From positions 186,001 through 250,000 of the forward strand of contig NZ_JAUXZE010000093.1 of the NCBI RefSeq assembly GCF_030694085.1: DNA of 64,000 bases, read 5' to 3'. How positions within the stretch are numbered: position 1 is the stretch's first letter; every line of letters begins with the position of its first letter. Under the pieces are notes generated by a model. It was given only the letters and a program-made list of their open reading frames with translations, was not told the origin of the DNA and searched no databases. A program made the position numbers and the translations under genes. This DNA comes from Tabrizicola sp. Its GTDB lineage: Bacteria; Pseudomonadota; Alphaproteobacteria; Rhodobacterales; Rhodobacteraceae. This document shows, piece after piece, positions 17,005 to 26,354 of this stretch.

Positions 17005-17811
17005 TCAAGCGTCGCGCTGGGCAATCCAGTCATGATCGGGATCGTTCTTGAACCGCCACTTGCGGATCGGCCCGGCCATCACGTTCAGATAGTACATCTC
17101 GTATCCGTAGGGCGCTCCGCAAGGATGGTGCCCTTTCGGGACCAGCGTGACGTCGTGGTTCTTCACCGCCATCGTCTCGTCCAGCGACCCGTCCTCGGTG
17201 TAGACCCGCTGGATGCCGAAGCCCTGAGCGGGGTTCAGCCGCATGTAGTAGGTCTCTTCCAGGTAGGTCATGTTCGGGAAGTCATCCTCGTCATGCCGGT
17301 GGCTGGGGTAGGACGACCAGTGCCCGGCAGGCGTGTAGACCTCGGTCACCAGAAGGCTGTCCGCGACGTCCAGCGCCTCCATCGCGATGTTGTTGACGTG
17401 GCGGGTGTTGGTCCCCTTGCCACGCGGGGTCAGGGTGATCCCCTCCGGCCCCAGCCGACGCGCCGGATAGTTGCTCTTGCCGGGGGCCTTGCAGACCCCG
17501 ATGGTGCAGGCCGTGGTCGCGACCGCGCGCCACTCGCTGCCGTTCGGGACATAGAGGCAATGCGGCGGGGTCTTTTCGAAGACATCCATCCGTTCGCCCA
17601 TCTCGCCCCAGTCCTGACCTGCGGCCTGCACGTGGGCCTTGCCCTCGACGATGACAAGGATCACCTCGGTGTCCCCCGTCGCTTCCTCGGCCACATCCCC
17701 GGCCTCAAGCCGGTAAAGCGTGAAGCCGACATAGCCCCAGCCCGCGCTTTCGGGGGTGATCTCATGCACCTTGCCGCGGGTGCCGGTCGGGTGGCGGAGG
17801 AGGTCGGGCAT
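17005..17811 (-). CDS. iolB: 5-deoxy-glucuronate isomerase
   Basis: Fourth step of myo-inositol catabolism: converts 5-deoxy-glucuronate to 5-dehydro-2-deoxygluconate. A double-stranded beta-helix (cupin-like) protein of 268 residues. The metal-binding region is seen in SSYPSHRHDEDDFP and the downstream HHPCGAPYGYEMYYLNVM segment. Start at 17811 follows AAGGAG; a 13-codon upstream extension overlapping iolE is not supported. Last gene of the iolCDEB operon, 10 bases after iolE. Confidence 0.95.
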   Translation of the reverse strand: MPDLLRHPTGTRGKVHEITPESAGWGYVGFTLYRLEAGDVAEEATGDTEVILVIVEGKAHVQAAGQDWGEMGERMDVFEKTPPHCLYVPNGSEWRAVATTACTIGVCKAPGKSNYPARRLGPEGITLTPRGKGTNTRHVNNIAMEALDVADSLLVTEVYTPAGHWSSYPSHRHDEDDFPNMTYLEETYYMRLNPAQGFGIQRVYTEDGSLDETMAVKNHDVTLVPKGHHPCGAPYGYEMYYLNVMAGPIRKWRFKNDPDHDWIAQRDA

Positions 17812-17821
17812 GGTGGCTCCT

Positions 17822-18733
17822 TCAGGACGGGCGAGAGTGGTCAATCTCAAGGCCCGCAGACTTGCAGACCTTCAGGATGTGTTCGTATCCCAGCTTGGAA
17901 TACTCGTAAGGCGGGGCCTTGGCCGGGTCCTGTTCGGCCTCGACCACGATCCAGCCGTTGTAATCCATCGCCTTCAGCGCGGTCGTGACGGCCTGAAAGT
18001 CGATGCAGCCGTCGCCGGGCACGGTGAACGCCCCGGCGATCACGGCGTCAAGGAAGCTCCGGTTGTTCTCGCGGACGTCCTTGACCACCTCGGGACGGAT
18101 GTCCTTGAAGTGGACATGATGCACCCGGTCAGCCCAGCGGTTCAGGACCCGCATCACGTCGGCCCCACCGAAAAGCAGGTGCCCGGTGTCGAACAAGAGC
18201 TTCACGTCCGGCGTCGAGCCTTCCATCAGCGCGTTCACGTCGTCTTCGGATTCGATGAACGACCCCATGTGGTGATGGTAGGCCAAGGGCATCCCCTGAT
18301 CGGCCATCCACTTCGCCAGTTCCGACAGCTTCGCGCCATAGGCCCGCACGTCAGCGGCCGCGAACTTGGGGCGATCATTGACCGGCACGGCGATATTGCC
18401 CTGTACGGTGTTGGAACATTCCGCATAGACGATGCAGGGGGCATTGAGGGCCGCGAACTGCTCGACCTGTTGGCGCACGGCTTCGATCTCGGTCTTCACG
18501 TCGTTGACCAGAAGATTGCCCGAACACCAGCCACCACACAGCGACAGCCCGTTCGCGGTCAGGTAGGTCCGCAGCCCCTCGGTGTCTGACGGCATCCGGC
18601 GGCCGCGCTCGACGCCGGTATACCCGATCTCGCGCGCCTCGCTCAGGGCCTGCTCCATCGTGTAGGCGGCGGTCAGGTCCGGCAGGTCGTCGTTCTGCCA
18701 GCTGATGGGAGAAATCCCGATCTTCACGCTCAT
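17822..18733 (-). CDS. iolE: Myo-inosose-2 dehydratase
   Basis: Removes water from scyllo-inosose (2-keto-myo-inositol) to give the diketone used by IolD. A 303-residue TIM-barrel of the xylose isomerase-like superfamily; the N terminus VKIGISPISWQNDD and the metal-ligand regions AYHHHMGSFIES, LFDTGHL and VHFKDIRPEV are diagnostic. Start at 18733 chosen for the conserved N terminus. It lies 10 bases after iolD and 10 bases before iolB. Confidence 0.95.
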   Translation of the reverse strand: MSVKIGISPISWQNDDLPDLTAAYTMEQALSEAREIGYTGVERGRRMPSDTEGLRTYLTANGLSLCGGWCSGNLLVNDVKTEIEAVRQQVEQFAALNAPCIVYAECSNTVQGNIAVPVNDRPKFAAADVRAYGAKLSELAKWMADQGMPLAYHHHMGSFIESEDDVNALMEGSTPDVKLLFDTGHLLFGGADVMRVLNRWADRVHHVHFKDIRPEVVKDVRENNRSFLDAVIAGAFTVPGDGCIDFQAVTTALKAMDYNGWIVVEAEQDPAKAPPYEYSKLGYEHILKVCKSAGLEIDHSRPS

Positions 18734-18743
18734 TCTTCTGTCC

Positions 18744-20570
18744 TCAGTTGAGAAGCCACTGGGCCTTGGTGCCCGCTTCATAACCCTTGCGGGCCTCATT
18801 CACTTCCTTGCGGTCAGACACTTCGGGGACGGCCACGTCCCACCAGGTGCCACCCGCGCCGGTACCAGGCATCGGGTCGGTGTCGATAACGATCACCGTC
18901 GGGATGCTGGCCGACTTGGCCTTCTGCATCTCGGCCTCCAGCGCGTCGATGCTGCCCGCCTTCACCGCATTGGCCCCCATGGCCAGCGCATGGGCGACGA
19001 AATCGAGGTTGGCCTCGTTCACGTGATAGCTGTCGCGCAAAAGGTTGTTGAACGGCGCCCCGCCCGTTGCCGCCTGCAGCCGGTTGATGCAGCCATAACC
19101 CCGATTGTCGGTCAGGACGACGGTGAAGGGGATGCCCATCATCACCGCCGTCGCAAGTTCGGAATTCGCCATCATGTAGCTGCCGTCGCCGATCATGCAG
19201 ATCACGTCGCGCTGGGGCAGGGCCATCTTGATGCCCATAGCACCCGCAATCTCGTACCCCATGCAGGAGAAGCCGTATTCCATGTGATAGCCGCCCTGGG
19301 CTGCGCGCCAGAGGACATGCAACGCGCCCGGCATGGTGCCTGCCGCGCACATGATCAGGCTTTGCTTGCCAGCGTTGCGATCCACCGCGCCGATTACCTG
19401 CGCGTCGGTCGGCAGGTCGTTGCCCTTGGGGGCGGCGAAAAGGCCATCGGTGGTCTGGAACCACTTGGTACGGGCGCCGAAGTCGGGTTCGGCGAAACGT
19501 TTGGACCCTAGCGCGGCGCTAATCTTCTGGAGAGCGACTTTGGCATCCGAAACAAGCGGTTGCGCGGCGCGCTTGTGGGCGTCGAAGCCGTGGATGTTGA
19601 TCGACAAGAGCTTGCGGTCGGGGTTCGAGAACACGGTCCACGAGCCGGTGGTGAAGTCCTGGAAGCGGGTGCCAACACCGATCACCAGATCGGCCTTCGC
19701 GGCCAGTTCATTGCCGCAGCCGGTGCCGGTGACGCCGGGTGACCCAAAGTGCAGCGGCTCCTCCCAATCCACCGCGCCTTTCCCGGCCTGGGTTTCGACC
19801 AGCGGGATATTGTGCGCCTTGGCGAAGTCGAGAAGGCTCTGCTCCGCGCCGGAATAAAGCACGCCCCCGCCCGCAACGATCAGCGGGGCCTGGGCCGCCT
19901 TGATCGACGCGACGGCGGCTTCCAGTTCGCGCTGGTCAGGCTCGGGGCGGCGAATGTGCCAGACGCGCGGCTGGAAGAATTCGACCGGGTAGTCGTAAGC
20001 CTCGGCCTGGGTGTCCTGACAGAAGGCGAGGCAGACCGGGCCACAGTTCGCCGGGTCGGTCATGACGCGCAAGGCGCGCGGCAGGGCGGTCAGGATATGC
20101 TCGGGCCGGCTGATCCGGTCGAAATAGCGCACGACGGGGCGGAAGCAGTCGTTGGCGCTGACGGTGGCATCGTCGAAATCCTCGATCTGCTGCAACACCG
20201 GGTCCGGCGCGCGGTTGGCAAAGACGTCGCCGGGGATGAACAGGACGGGAAGGCGGTTCACATGCGCCAGCGCGGCGGCGGTGACCATGTTGGTTGCCCC
20301 CGGCCCGATGGAGGACGTCACGGCCATCGCGTTCCGGCGGCCCTTCGCCTTGGCATAGGCGATGGCGGCATGGGCCATCGTCTGTTCGTTCTGGCCCCGA
20401 TACGTCGGCAATACGTCCTTGTGGGCATGCAGCGCCTCGCCGATCCCCGCGACGTTGCCGTGGCCAAAGATCGCCCAGACGCCCTCGATGAAGCGGCTGC
20501 CGTCTTCGGCCTGCTGGACGGACAGCCAGCGGACAAGGGCTTGGGCGGCGGTCAGGCGGATCGTGGTCAT
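18744..20570 (-). CDS. iolD: 3D-(3,5/4)-trihydroxycyclohexane-1,2-dione hydrolase
   Basis: A thiamine-diphosphate enzyme that opens the ring in inositol breakdown. The three domains of the ThDP superfamily are visible: N-terminal Pyr domain with YRGQNEQTMAHAAIAYAKA, a central domain, and the C-terminal PP domain with the GDGSYMM cofactor motif. The length of 608 residues is typical. The ATG at 20570 overlaps the iolC stop (ATGA), so translation is coupled. Confidence 0.96.
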   Translation of the reverse strand: MTTIRLTAAQALVRWLSVQQAEDGSRFIEGVWAIFGHGNVAGIGEALHAHKDVLPTYRGQNEQTMAHAAIAYAKAKGRRNAMAVTSSIGPGATNMVTAAALAHVNRLPVLFIPGDVFANRAPDPVLQQIEDFDDATVSANDCFRPVVRYFDRISRPEHILTALPRALRVMTDPANCGPVCLAFCQDTQAEAYDYPVEFFQPRVWHIRRPEPDQRELEAAVASIKAAQAPLIVAGGGVLYSGAEQSLLDFAKAHNIPLVETQAGKGAVDWEEPLHFGSPGVTGTGCGNELAAKADLVIGVGTRFQDFTTGSWTVFSNPDRKLLSINIHGFDAHKRAAQPLVSDAKVALQKISAALGSKRFAEPDFGARTKWFQTTDGLFAAPKGNDLPTDAQVIGAVDRNAGKQSLIMCAAGTMPGALHVLWRAAQGGYHMEYGFSCMGYEIAGAMGIKMALPQRDVICMIGDGSYMMANSELATAVMMGIPFTVVLTDNRGYGCINRLQAATGGAPFNNLLRDSYHVNEANLDFVAHALAMGANAVKAGSIDALEAEMQKAKSASIPTVIVIDTDPMPGTGAGGTWWDVAVPEVSDRKEVNEARKGYEAGTKAQWLLN

Positions 20571-22474
20571 TTGCTTGCTCCCTCGCGCACCTTGTCCCAC
20601 AGGGCAGCAAGGCGGGCATAACGGTCGGACATCATCTGGACGGCGGCGGCATCGGTCATCTCTCCCTTCAGCCAGCCGCGTGCGGCGTCGCCAAAGATCG
20701 TGCGGCCAATGGCGAAGCCTTTCACCAACGGCTGCTTCGCGGCAAGCTGCAACGATGCCGCAAGGTCGGCTTCCGAGGCATCAAGCCCAAGGACAACGAT
20801 CCCGCGCACATGGGGGTCGTTCGTCGTGATCGCCGCGCAGGCGTTTTCCCAGGCAGCGTCGGTGGCGAAGGGTTCCAGCTTCCACCAGTCGGGGTAGACG
20901 CCAAGGTCATAGAACCGCTGGATAATCTGCGCGCTGGTCTGGTCGTCGGTCGGGCCGACCTTCGACGGGATGATCTCCAGAAGCATCTCCAGCCGGTTGC
21001 GGCGGCAGGCGTGGAACAGGCGGCGGACGGTGTCCTCTTGCGCGGCCTTGGTCGCGGCGTCGTCGTCGGGATGAGTGAAGCACAGCACCTTGACGACATG
21101 GTCCAGCGGCCATTCCTGCAACCCGCCGAAATCCGGGCCAAGTTCCGGCTCCAGCGTCAGGGGGCGCGAGCCGGGCCATTCCACGGGCCGCCCGATCCAC
21201 AGGCCGGTTCCGGCCGCCTGGAACAGGGCATCGCGGCCGAGGCGGCTGTCGCAAAGGACGCCGTAGCCGGGCTGGCCATCGGCAACCTGAAGGGCCGCCT
21301 TCAGGCATAGCTCCTTGAACGCGCCGATCTTTTCCGGGGTCGCCCCCTCCATCTGTTCAAGCTGCATCCGGTGGTCGAAGGCGAAGACCCGCATCGTCGA
21401 CCAGTCCTTGTGACGGTTGGTCGCCCAATGGACCTGCTCCAAAGCCGCGTCCTTGCGCAGGGCCTTTTCGACGACCCCGCGGTGCAGGAAGAACTGCAAC
21501 TCCTCCCAGCTGGGATAGGCGGGCGTACAGCCGTGGCGGCTGACGGCAAAGGCGCCGCAGGCGTTGGCGTATTTCAGCGCGACCGGCCAGGGTTCGCCGT
21601 CCAGCCAGCCCTTGATCAGGCCCGACATGAATCCGTCGCCCGCGCCAAGCACGTTGAAGACTTCGATCGGGAAGCCGGGGCCGGTTTCGCCATCGTCAAG
21701 CGAATCCGGGACCGCGCCGGTGAAGGCGACGGCGCCCATCGGGCCGCGCTTGCAGACAAGGGTGGCCTTCGAGACTGCCCGCACGGCGCGCAGGGCGGCG
21801 ATGGTGTCGGTGGTGCCGCCGGCGATGTGGAATTCTTCTTCCGTCCCGACGATCAGGTCGAAGTAGTGCAGCGTCGATTGAAGCTTGGCCGTGACCTGCG
21901 CGGATTCGATGAACCGGCTTTCCCCGTCACCATGTCCCGCCAGACCCCAGAGGTTCGGGCGGTAATCGATGTCCAGCGCGGTCTGCAGCCCATGCTTGCG
22001 GGCCAGCGTCAGGGCCTTCAGGACCGCCGCCTCGGTCTTCGTGTTGGACAGATGCGTGCCGGTCGCGACGACCGACCGGGCTTCGGCAATGAAAGCCTCG
22101 TCGATGTCGTCCTCGCACAGGGCCATGTCGGCACAGTTTTCCCGGTAGAAGATCAGCGGGAACTGCTTGTCGTCGCGGATGCCCAGCAGGACCAGCGCCG
22201 TCAGGCGTTCGGGGTCGGTCCTGACCCCGCGCACGTCGACGCCTTCCTTTGCCAGCTCCTCGCGGATGAAACGGCCCATGTGTTCGTCGCCGACCCGGGT
22301 GATCAGTGCCGAGCGCAGCCCCAGCCGCGCGGTGCCTGCGGCCATGTTGGTGGGCGAGCCACCGATGTATTTTTGGAACGACCCCATATCCTCCAGCCGC
22401 CCGCCAACCTGGGCGCCGTAAAGGTCGACCGAGGAGCGGCCGATGGTGATAACGTCAAGCGGTTTGTGGGACAT
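20567..22474 (-). CDS. iolC: Bifunctional 5-dehydro-2-deoxygluconokinase with C-terminal DUF2090 aldolase-like domain
   Basis: The N-terminal half (about 1-330) is a PfkB-family kinase that phosphorylates 5-dehydro-2-deoxygluconate: GGSPTNMAAGTARLG near the start and the anion-hole motif GAGDGFMSGL. The C-terminal half (about 345-635) is a DUF2090 domain with a TIM-barrel look (MRVFAFDHR, LLEIIPSK, GFAIGRTIFGDAARGW), probably an aldolase-like partner that replaces a separate IolJ. At 635 residues it is about twice the size of a lone IolC. First enzyme gene of the iol operon; a candidate regulator site lies 40 bases upstream. Confidence 0.93.
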   Translation of the reverse strand: MSHKPLDVITIGRSSVDLYGAQVGGRLEDMGSFQKYIGGSPTNMAAGTARLGLRSALITRVGDEHMGRFIREELAKEGVDVRGVRTDPERLTALVLLGIRDDKQFPLIFYRENCADMALCEDDIDEAFIAEARSVVATGTHLSNTKTEAAVLKALTLARKHGLQTALDIDYRPNLWGLAGHGDGESRFIESAQVTAKLQSTLHYFDLIVGTEEEFHIAGGTTDTIAALRAVRAVSKATLVCKRGPMGAVAFTGAVPDSLDDGETGPGFPIEVFNVLGAGDGFMSGLIKGWLDGEPWPVALKYANACGAFAVSRHGCTPAYPSWEELQFFLHRGVVEKALRKDAALEQVHWATNRHKDWSTMRVFAFDHRMQLEQMEGATPEKIGAFKELCLKAALQVADGQPGYGVLCDSRLGRDALFQAAGTGLWIGRPVEWPGSRPLTLEPELGPDFGGLQEWPLDHVVKVLCFTHPDDDAATKAAQEDTVRRLFHACRRNRLEMLLEIIPSKVGPTDDQTSAQIIQRFYDLGVYPDWWKLEPFATDAAWENACAAITTNDPHVRGIVVLGLDASEADLAASLQLAAKQPLVKGFAIGRTIFGDAARGWLKGEMTDAAAVQMMSDRYARLAALWDKVREGASK

Positions 22475-22513
22475 CGAAGGCTCCGTCAGCGCGGGCGACT
22501 CGGCCCGGACAAT

Positions 22514-22526
22514 GGAACGAATATTC
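22514..22526. promoter_or_regulatory. Candidate RpiR (iol) operator upstream of iolC
   Basis: GGAACGAATATTC on the plus strand. Nearly the same sequence, GAACGAATGTTC, lies upstream of the regulator gene at 23427-23438, and both sit about 40 bases before their start codons. Confidence 0.55.
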
Positions 22527-22549
22527 TATTTCTCCGAGTCAGGGAAGAG

Positions 22550-23386
22550 TTAAGTTTCGCGCCGCGCCGCCACGGCAACGGCCAAAGCAAGCGCCAGTGC
22601 AATGACTGCCGAAAGCGACCGGAACGCGCCAAAGTCGATTTCGGTCACGGTCAGGACGGTGTCTGCAAGGCCGGAAAGCTGGCTTGCAGGCGGGTCGGTC
22701 AGCGCCACGACCGGCAACCCGCGATCCCGCGCCTGGGTGACAAGGGCAAGGGTCTCTTCCGAATAGGGCGCGAAGGTGATCGCAAGAAGCGCGTCCCCCG
22801 GCTGCAGGGTCGACCGATGCCCAAGCCCCGCGACCCCGTCATGCAGGACGGCCGGCACCCCCAGCTTGTCAAAGACATAGGCCAGGTAAGAGGCGACGGG
22901 GAACGACCGGCGAAACCCCGCAAGGTGGATCGTCCGCGCCTGGGACAAGGTCGTAACAGCTTGATTCAAGGCGGTTTCGTTCAAATCCCGCGCCAAAGCC
23001 TCCATCGACTGACGCCCTGCCTCGACGAATTCGGCGACCAGCGTCGCTGGCTGGCCCGCCCCCCCCGCCTTCAGGTTCGCCAACCGCGTCGCGTAGTCCG
23101 GCGCGGCGCGGGACAGCGCCTCGCGGAACAGGCGCTGCATCTCGGCATAGCCGGTGAACCCCATGATCTGACAGAACCGCATCACCGCCGACGGCGGCAC
23201 GCCAGCCCCCTGCGCGACCTGCGCAACGGTGGACAGAGCGATGCGGTCAAGGTGTGTCGCCACATGATCGGCACATTGCTGCAAGCGGCGCGGCAGCTGG
23301 CCGTTCAGGGTGTGAAGCCGGTCACGGAAGTCTTCGACCGACTGCGGCGCATCGCGGGATCCGGGCAAGACTTCGCCTTTGGGCAT
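22550..23386 (-). CDS. RpiR-family transcriptional regulator of inositol genes
   Basis: A 278-residue regulator with an N-terminal HTH_6 domain (about 1-90; STVAQVAQGAGVPPSAVMRFCQIMGFTG-type region) and a C-terminal SIS phosphosugar-binding domain (about 125-260). Placed just upstream of iolC on the same strand with a 75-base gap, it is very likely the local iol repressor. A GAACGAATGTTC site 41 bases upstream of its start suggests autoregulation together with the iolC site. Confidence 0.88.
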   Translation of the reverse strand: MPKGEVLPGSRDAPQSVEDFRDRLHTLNGQLPRRLQQCADHVATHLDRIALSTVAQVAQGAGVPPSAVMRFCQIMGFTGYAEMQRLFREALSRAAPDYATRLANLKAGGAGQPATLVAEFVEAGRQSMEALARDLNETALNQAVTTLSQARTIHLAGFRRSFPVASYLAYVFDKLGVPAVLHDGVAGLGHRSTLQPGDALLAITFAPYSEETLALVTQARDRGLPVVALTDPPASQLSGLADTVLTVTEIDFGAFRSLSAVIALALALAVAVAARRET

Positions 23387-23426
23387 GATCGTTCTATCGG
23401 CTGCTTGTGGCGCAGCATAGCACACA

Positions 23427-23438
23427 GAACGAATGTTC
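23427..23438. promoter_or_regulatory. Candidate RpiR (iol) operator upstream of the regulator gene
   Basis: GAACGAATGTTC is an interrupted inverted repeat (GAAC...GTTC). It shares 11 of 12 bases with the iolC-upstream site and is at the same distance from its gene. Confidence 0.55.
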
Positions 23439-23464
23439 CAAGTCCGAAAGCCGCGACACAGCAA

Positions 23465-23496
23465 GAAGCCCCGCGCCGGGGGCGGCGCGGGGCTTC
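23465..23496 (-). terminator. Terminator hairpin after the first LysM/solute-binding gene
   Basis: Perfect 13-base arms (23465-23477 and 23484-23496), very GC-rich, with a six-base loop, followed on the minus strand by TTCTTGCTGT. It lies 25 bases past the stop of the LysM/SBP gene and upstream of the RpiR gene. Confidence 0.8.
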
Positions 23497-23520
23497 CTGC
23501 AAGCGATGCGTCAGTGGGGG

Positions 23521-24618
23521 TTACTGCTGCTTCAGCTTGTTGTGCTCGTCCAGGCCGGTGGCGACAATGTCGTACCATTCGCCGGATTCGCGCATTTCGG
23601 TGATCCCGCGGTTCAGCATGGCGATGTAGACCCGGCCCCGCGGATTGCTCTTCGAGGTCAGGAAGTGGTACGAGATGAAGGTTGCCAGCGCCGGGTTGGT
23701 CGAAACCTTGTCGGTCACGCCCAGCTCGGTGAAGTTGGCAGCCGAGGTTTCGGTTTCGATCGAATAGATGTCGACCTCGCCCTTCATCAGCAACTCGGCG
23801 CAATCAAGCGGGTTCTTGGGCGCCACGAATTCGACGACGGGCGGCACCAGACCCTGCACTTCCAGGTCGCCTAGCGGCCAGGCCTCCGGCCGGCAGATCT
23901 TCGCGCCCGAATATTCGTCGAAGGACCGGGCGTTGGCATACTTGCTGTCGGGCAGGGTGTTGAACGTATAGGCCGCCTCGTAGATCGGCAGCGAAAAGTC
24001 GAATTCGGTGCACATCCGCGCCGAGAATTCGCCCAGCATGTCCAGCTTGGAGCAGTCCGGGGCTTCCCATGCGATCGACACGTCGAACGCGCCCGAGGGC
24101 AGCAGCACATCGATGTGCGACATCCAGTCGTCGACGTAGGACACCTGGTAGCCGCGGTCGTTGCCGCCGCGCTGCATTGCGGTTGTGGCCATGCGGGTGA
24201 ATATCCCGCCGCCGGTCAGCGATTCATCTGTGAACGGCATCCAGTTGTTCGAGGTGACGAACTTCAGCGGCGGCTCGTAGACGTTAGACTTTGTGCGGGT
24301 GGCTTGCTGCTGCTGCGTCTCGGTCTCGATGATGGTGCTCAGCGCCTGGTCGGGGCTCAGGCGGCCATCCTCGCACGGCAGGATCAGCTGCAGACCGGCC
24401 GGCAGGCTTGCCGGGTTCGCTGCAAGGGCGTCACGGTTGGCGTTGAAGATCATCTGATAGTCGAACGTGCCATAGGCGGTCTGGGCGATCGTGCCGAGTG
24501 TGTCGCCGTCCTTGACAGTGTAGGTGGTGCAAGCTTCCTGAGCCGAGGCGATGACGGGCAGCGTGATCATGGTCACCGCCGCGACGGCCAGCCTCTGAAC
24601 ATTCTTTGCGGTTCTCAT
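23521..24618 (-). CDS. Secreted LysM domain / SBP_bac_3-like solute-binding fusion protein (paralogue 1)
   Basis: A 365-residue exported protein. A signal peptide (MRTAKNVQRLAVAAVTMITL then ASA cleavage region) is followed by a LysM peptidoglycan-binding module (about 30-82; CTTYTVKDGDTLGTIAQTAYG) and then a periplasmic type-II binding-protein fold (about 120-355; GGIFTRM, LLPSGAFDVSIAWEAPDC, GAKICRP). The second domain resembles polar amino-acid receptors, but no permease or ATPase gene is near. It is a paralogue of the next gene upstream. The LysM module suggests that it is held at the cell wall instead of docking to a transporter. Start at 24618 is set by the signal peptide. Confidence 0.85.
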   Translation of the reverse strand: MRTAKNVQRLAVAAVTMITLPVIASAQEACTTYTVKDGDTLGTIAQTAYGTFDYQMIFNANRDALAANPASLPAGLQLILPCEDGRLSPDQALSTIIETETQQQQATRTKSNVYEPPLKFVTSNNWMPFTDESLTGGGIFTRMATTAMQRGGNDRGYQVSYVDDWMSHIDVLLPSGAFDVSIAWEAPDCSKLDMLGEFSARMCTEFDFSLPIYEAAYTFNTLPDSKYANARSFDEYSGAKICRPEAWPLGDLEVQGLVPPVVEFVAPKNPLDCAELLMKGEVDIYSIETETSAANFTELGVTDKVSTNPALATFISYHFLTSKSNPRGRVYIAMLNRGITEMRESGEWYDIVATGLDEHNKLKQQ

Positions 24619-24886
24619 GGGGCGAGTATCCTTCTGAAGGCCATATACGCTGCAAGAAACCAGCAGATACCGAAACAATACCAATATTGTTGCACCATAT
24701 GGTTGTAGTGATGGCACGAATGTGGCGAAGCCGTGGTCAATCGGTTTCCCGGACGGCAGCGCCCCGACAGCCCGCAACAGTGAAGCCTGCCGTGCGTCTA
24801 GGCGGCGGAGACAGCTGGAAATCAGCGGCCGATATCCGCGAGAAACCCTGGATGGTCGCTGCTCTTTTGTTGCCAGCATGGAAACT
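24619..24886. other. 268-base gap between the two LysM/SBP genes
   Basis: AT-richer than its surroundings near 24650-24720 (runs such as CAATACCAATATTG), so it probably holds the promoter of the downstream LysM/SBP gene. No gene or clear terminator is seen. Confidence 0.4.
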
Positions 24887-26068
24887 CTACTCCGTCCGCC
24901 CGTCGCCTTGGGCCAAGGCAGTCGAGACGATTTCATACCATTCGCCGGATTGGTACATCTCGATCAGACCGGCATCGAGCTGTCCGATCATGGCAACGGC
25001 GCGGGGGTTCGACTTGTGGGCGATCACATGCAGGCTCAGCAGCGTCGCCAGGTGCGGGTTCTGCTCGATCCGGGCGGTCAGGCCCAATCGGGCCGCAGCC
25101 GCATCGCCGACTTCGGCGTCGATGGCGACCAGATCAACTTCGCCCGCAGCCAGCGCCTTGAAGCAGTCGGTTGCCAGCGGCAGACGGACCAGCGTCACGG
25201 TCGACGCGGTCAGCCCCGTCGCATCCAGCACTCCGGTGGTATATCCCTCGGGTCGGCAGATCCGCTTGCCTTCGTAGTCGGCATAGCTGGTGACAGCACC
25301 AAGACCGCTGTCGCGCAGCGCGAAGAAGCCGTCGACGATCTCGTAGAAGGGGCCAGAGAACACGAAGTCTGCGCAGCGCATCTGGTCACCAGGAGAGAGC
25401 GTCTGGGGCGCTTCGCAGGCGGGGCGGATCCAGGGGAAGCTAAGGTCATAGGCCCCCGAAGGCAGCAGTGCATCGATATGCGCCTGCCAGTCGTTGATGA
25501 AGGTCAGCGTGTAGGGGATGTTCGGATCGGCGCGGAACACCGCCATTTCGGTCAACTGGGTCATCATCCCGCCACCGGGCAACATCTCGTCGGCAAAGGG
25601 GGCGTAGCCGTTTCCGGTCACGAAAGAGATGGGCTTGGACGTCGGGGCCGTCGCAGCGGCGGGCGTTGCGGCGACCGGGGTGACCTCTGCCGGGGCCGCA
25701 GCCTCGACCGCAGCCTCGGGTGTTACAGCCTCGGGGGCCGCTGCAGTTTCGGCGACGATGGCAGGGGTGGCATCAACGGCAGGCTCTGCCAAGGCAGAGG
25801 CAAGCGGAGCCGTTGGGTCGTTCGGATCGCAGGGAATGACCAGAGTCGAGCCGATCTCGATCAGGTCCGCCTTCGCGCCGATGGTGGCGACATTCGCCTC
25901 GTAGATCACGCGGTAAAGGTCCGAATCGCCATAGGCCGCCCGGGCGATGAAGCGCAGGTTGTCCCCGGTCGCGACCGTATAGGTCGAGCAGGCTTCCTGC
26001 GCCAATGCAGTCGCGCTGGTCAGCAGGACCGCGGTGCAGCCGAAGGTAAAGGTCCGCGCAAATCCCAT
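24887..26068 (-). CDS. Secreted LysM domain / SBP_bac_3-like solute-binding fusion protein (paralogue 2)
   Basis: A 393-residue paralogue of the gene at 23521-24618 with the same architecture: signal peptide (1-23), LysM module (about 25-80; CSTYTVATGDNLRFIARAAYG), a longer Ala/Pro/Glu linker (about 85-150), and a solute-binding domain (about 155-390; GGGMMTQL, LLPSGAYDLSFPWIRPAC, GKRICRPEGY). Conserved features shared with the paralogue include paired cysteines in the binding domain and the C-terminal SGEWYEIV. Start at 26068 is supported by AGGAG upstream and by the signal peptide. Ligand unknown. Confidence 0.85.
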   Translation of the reverse strand: MGFARTFTFGCTAVLLTSATALAQEACSTYTVATGDNLRFIARAAYGDSDLYRVIYEANVATIGAKADLIEIGSTLVIPCDPNDPTAPLASALAEPAVDATPAIVAETAAAPEAVTPEAAVEAAAPAEVTPVAATPAAATAPTSKPISFVTGNGYAPFADEMLPGGGMMTQLTEMAVFRADPNIPYTLTFINDWQAHIDALLPSGAYDLSFPWIRPACEAPQTLSPGDQMRCADFVFSGPFYEIVDGFFALRDSGLGAVTSYADYEGKRICRPEGYTTGVLDATGLTASTVTLVRLPLATDCFKALAAGEVDLVAIDAEVGDAAAARLGLTARIEQNPHLATLLSLHVIAHKSNPRAVAMIGQLDAGLIEMYQSGEWYEIVSTALAQGDGRTE

Positions 26069-26354
26069 CTCTCTCTGCTCCTTTTGCCGGTCGGTGCGGG
26101 GTGGGCGGTGCTGCCGCCCGTGCTGAAGACCGGGGTCGATTTTCTGTTCAGGCTCCGGTGCCGGCAATTTCAGTCCGCGGCATTCGGATGCCGGGTTCCC
26201 GACTTTGTGGGGCTGGACCGCATTGCCGCCTGCGACAGGGCGGCAACCAGGGGATCAAGAGGCGTGACACCAGCCGGGCGCGGTGGCACGACAGGCCCAA
26301 AGAGTTGCGACCGAGGTCCGGCCGGGTCCTGCAAGGCGGCCTGATGCGACCCCA

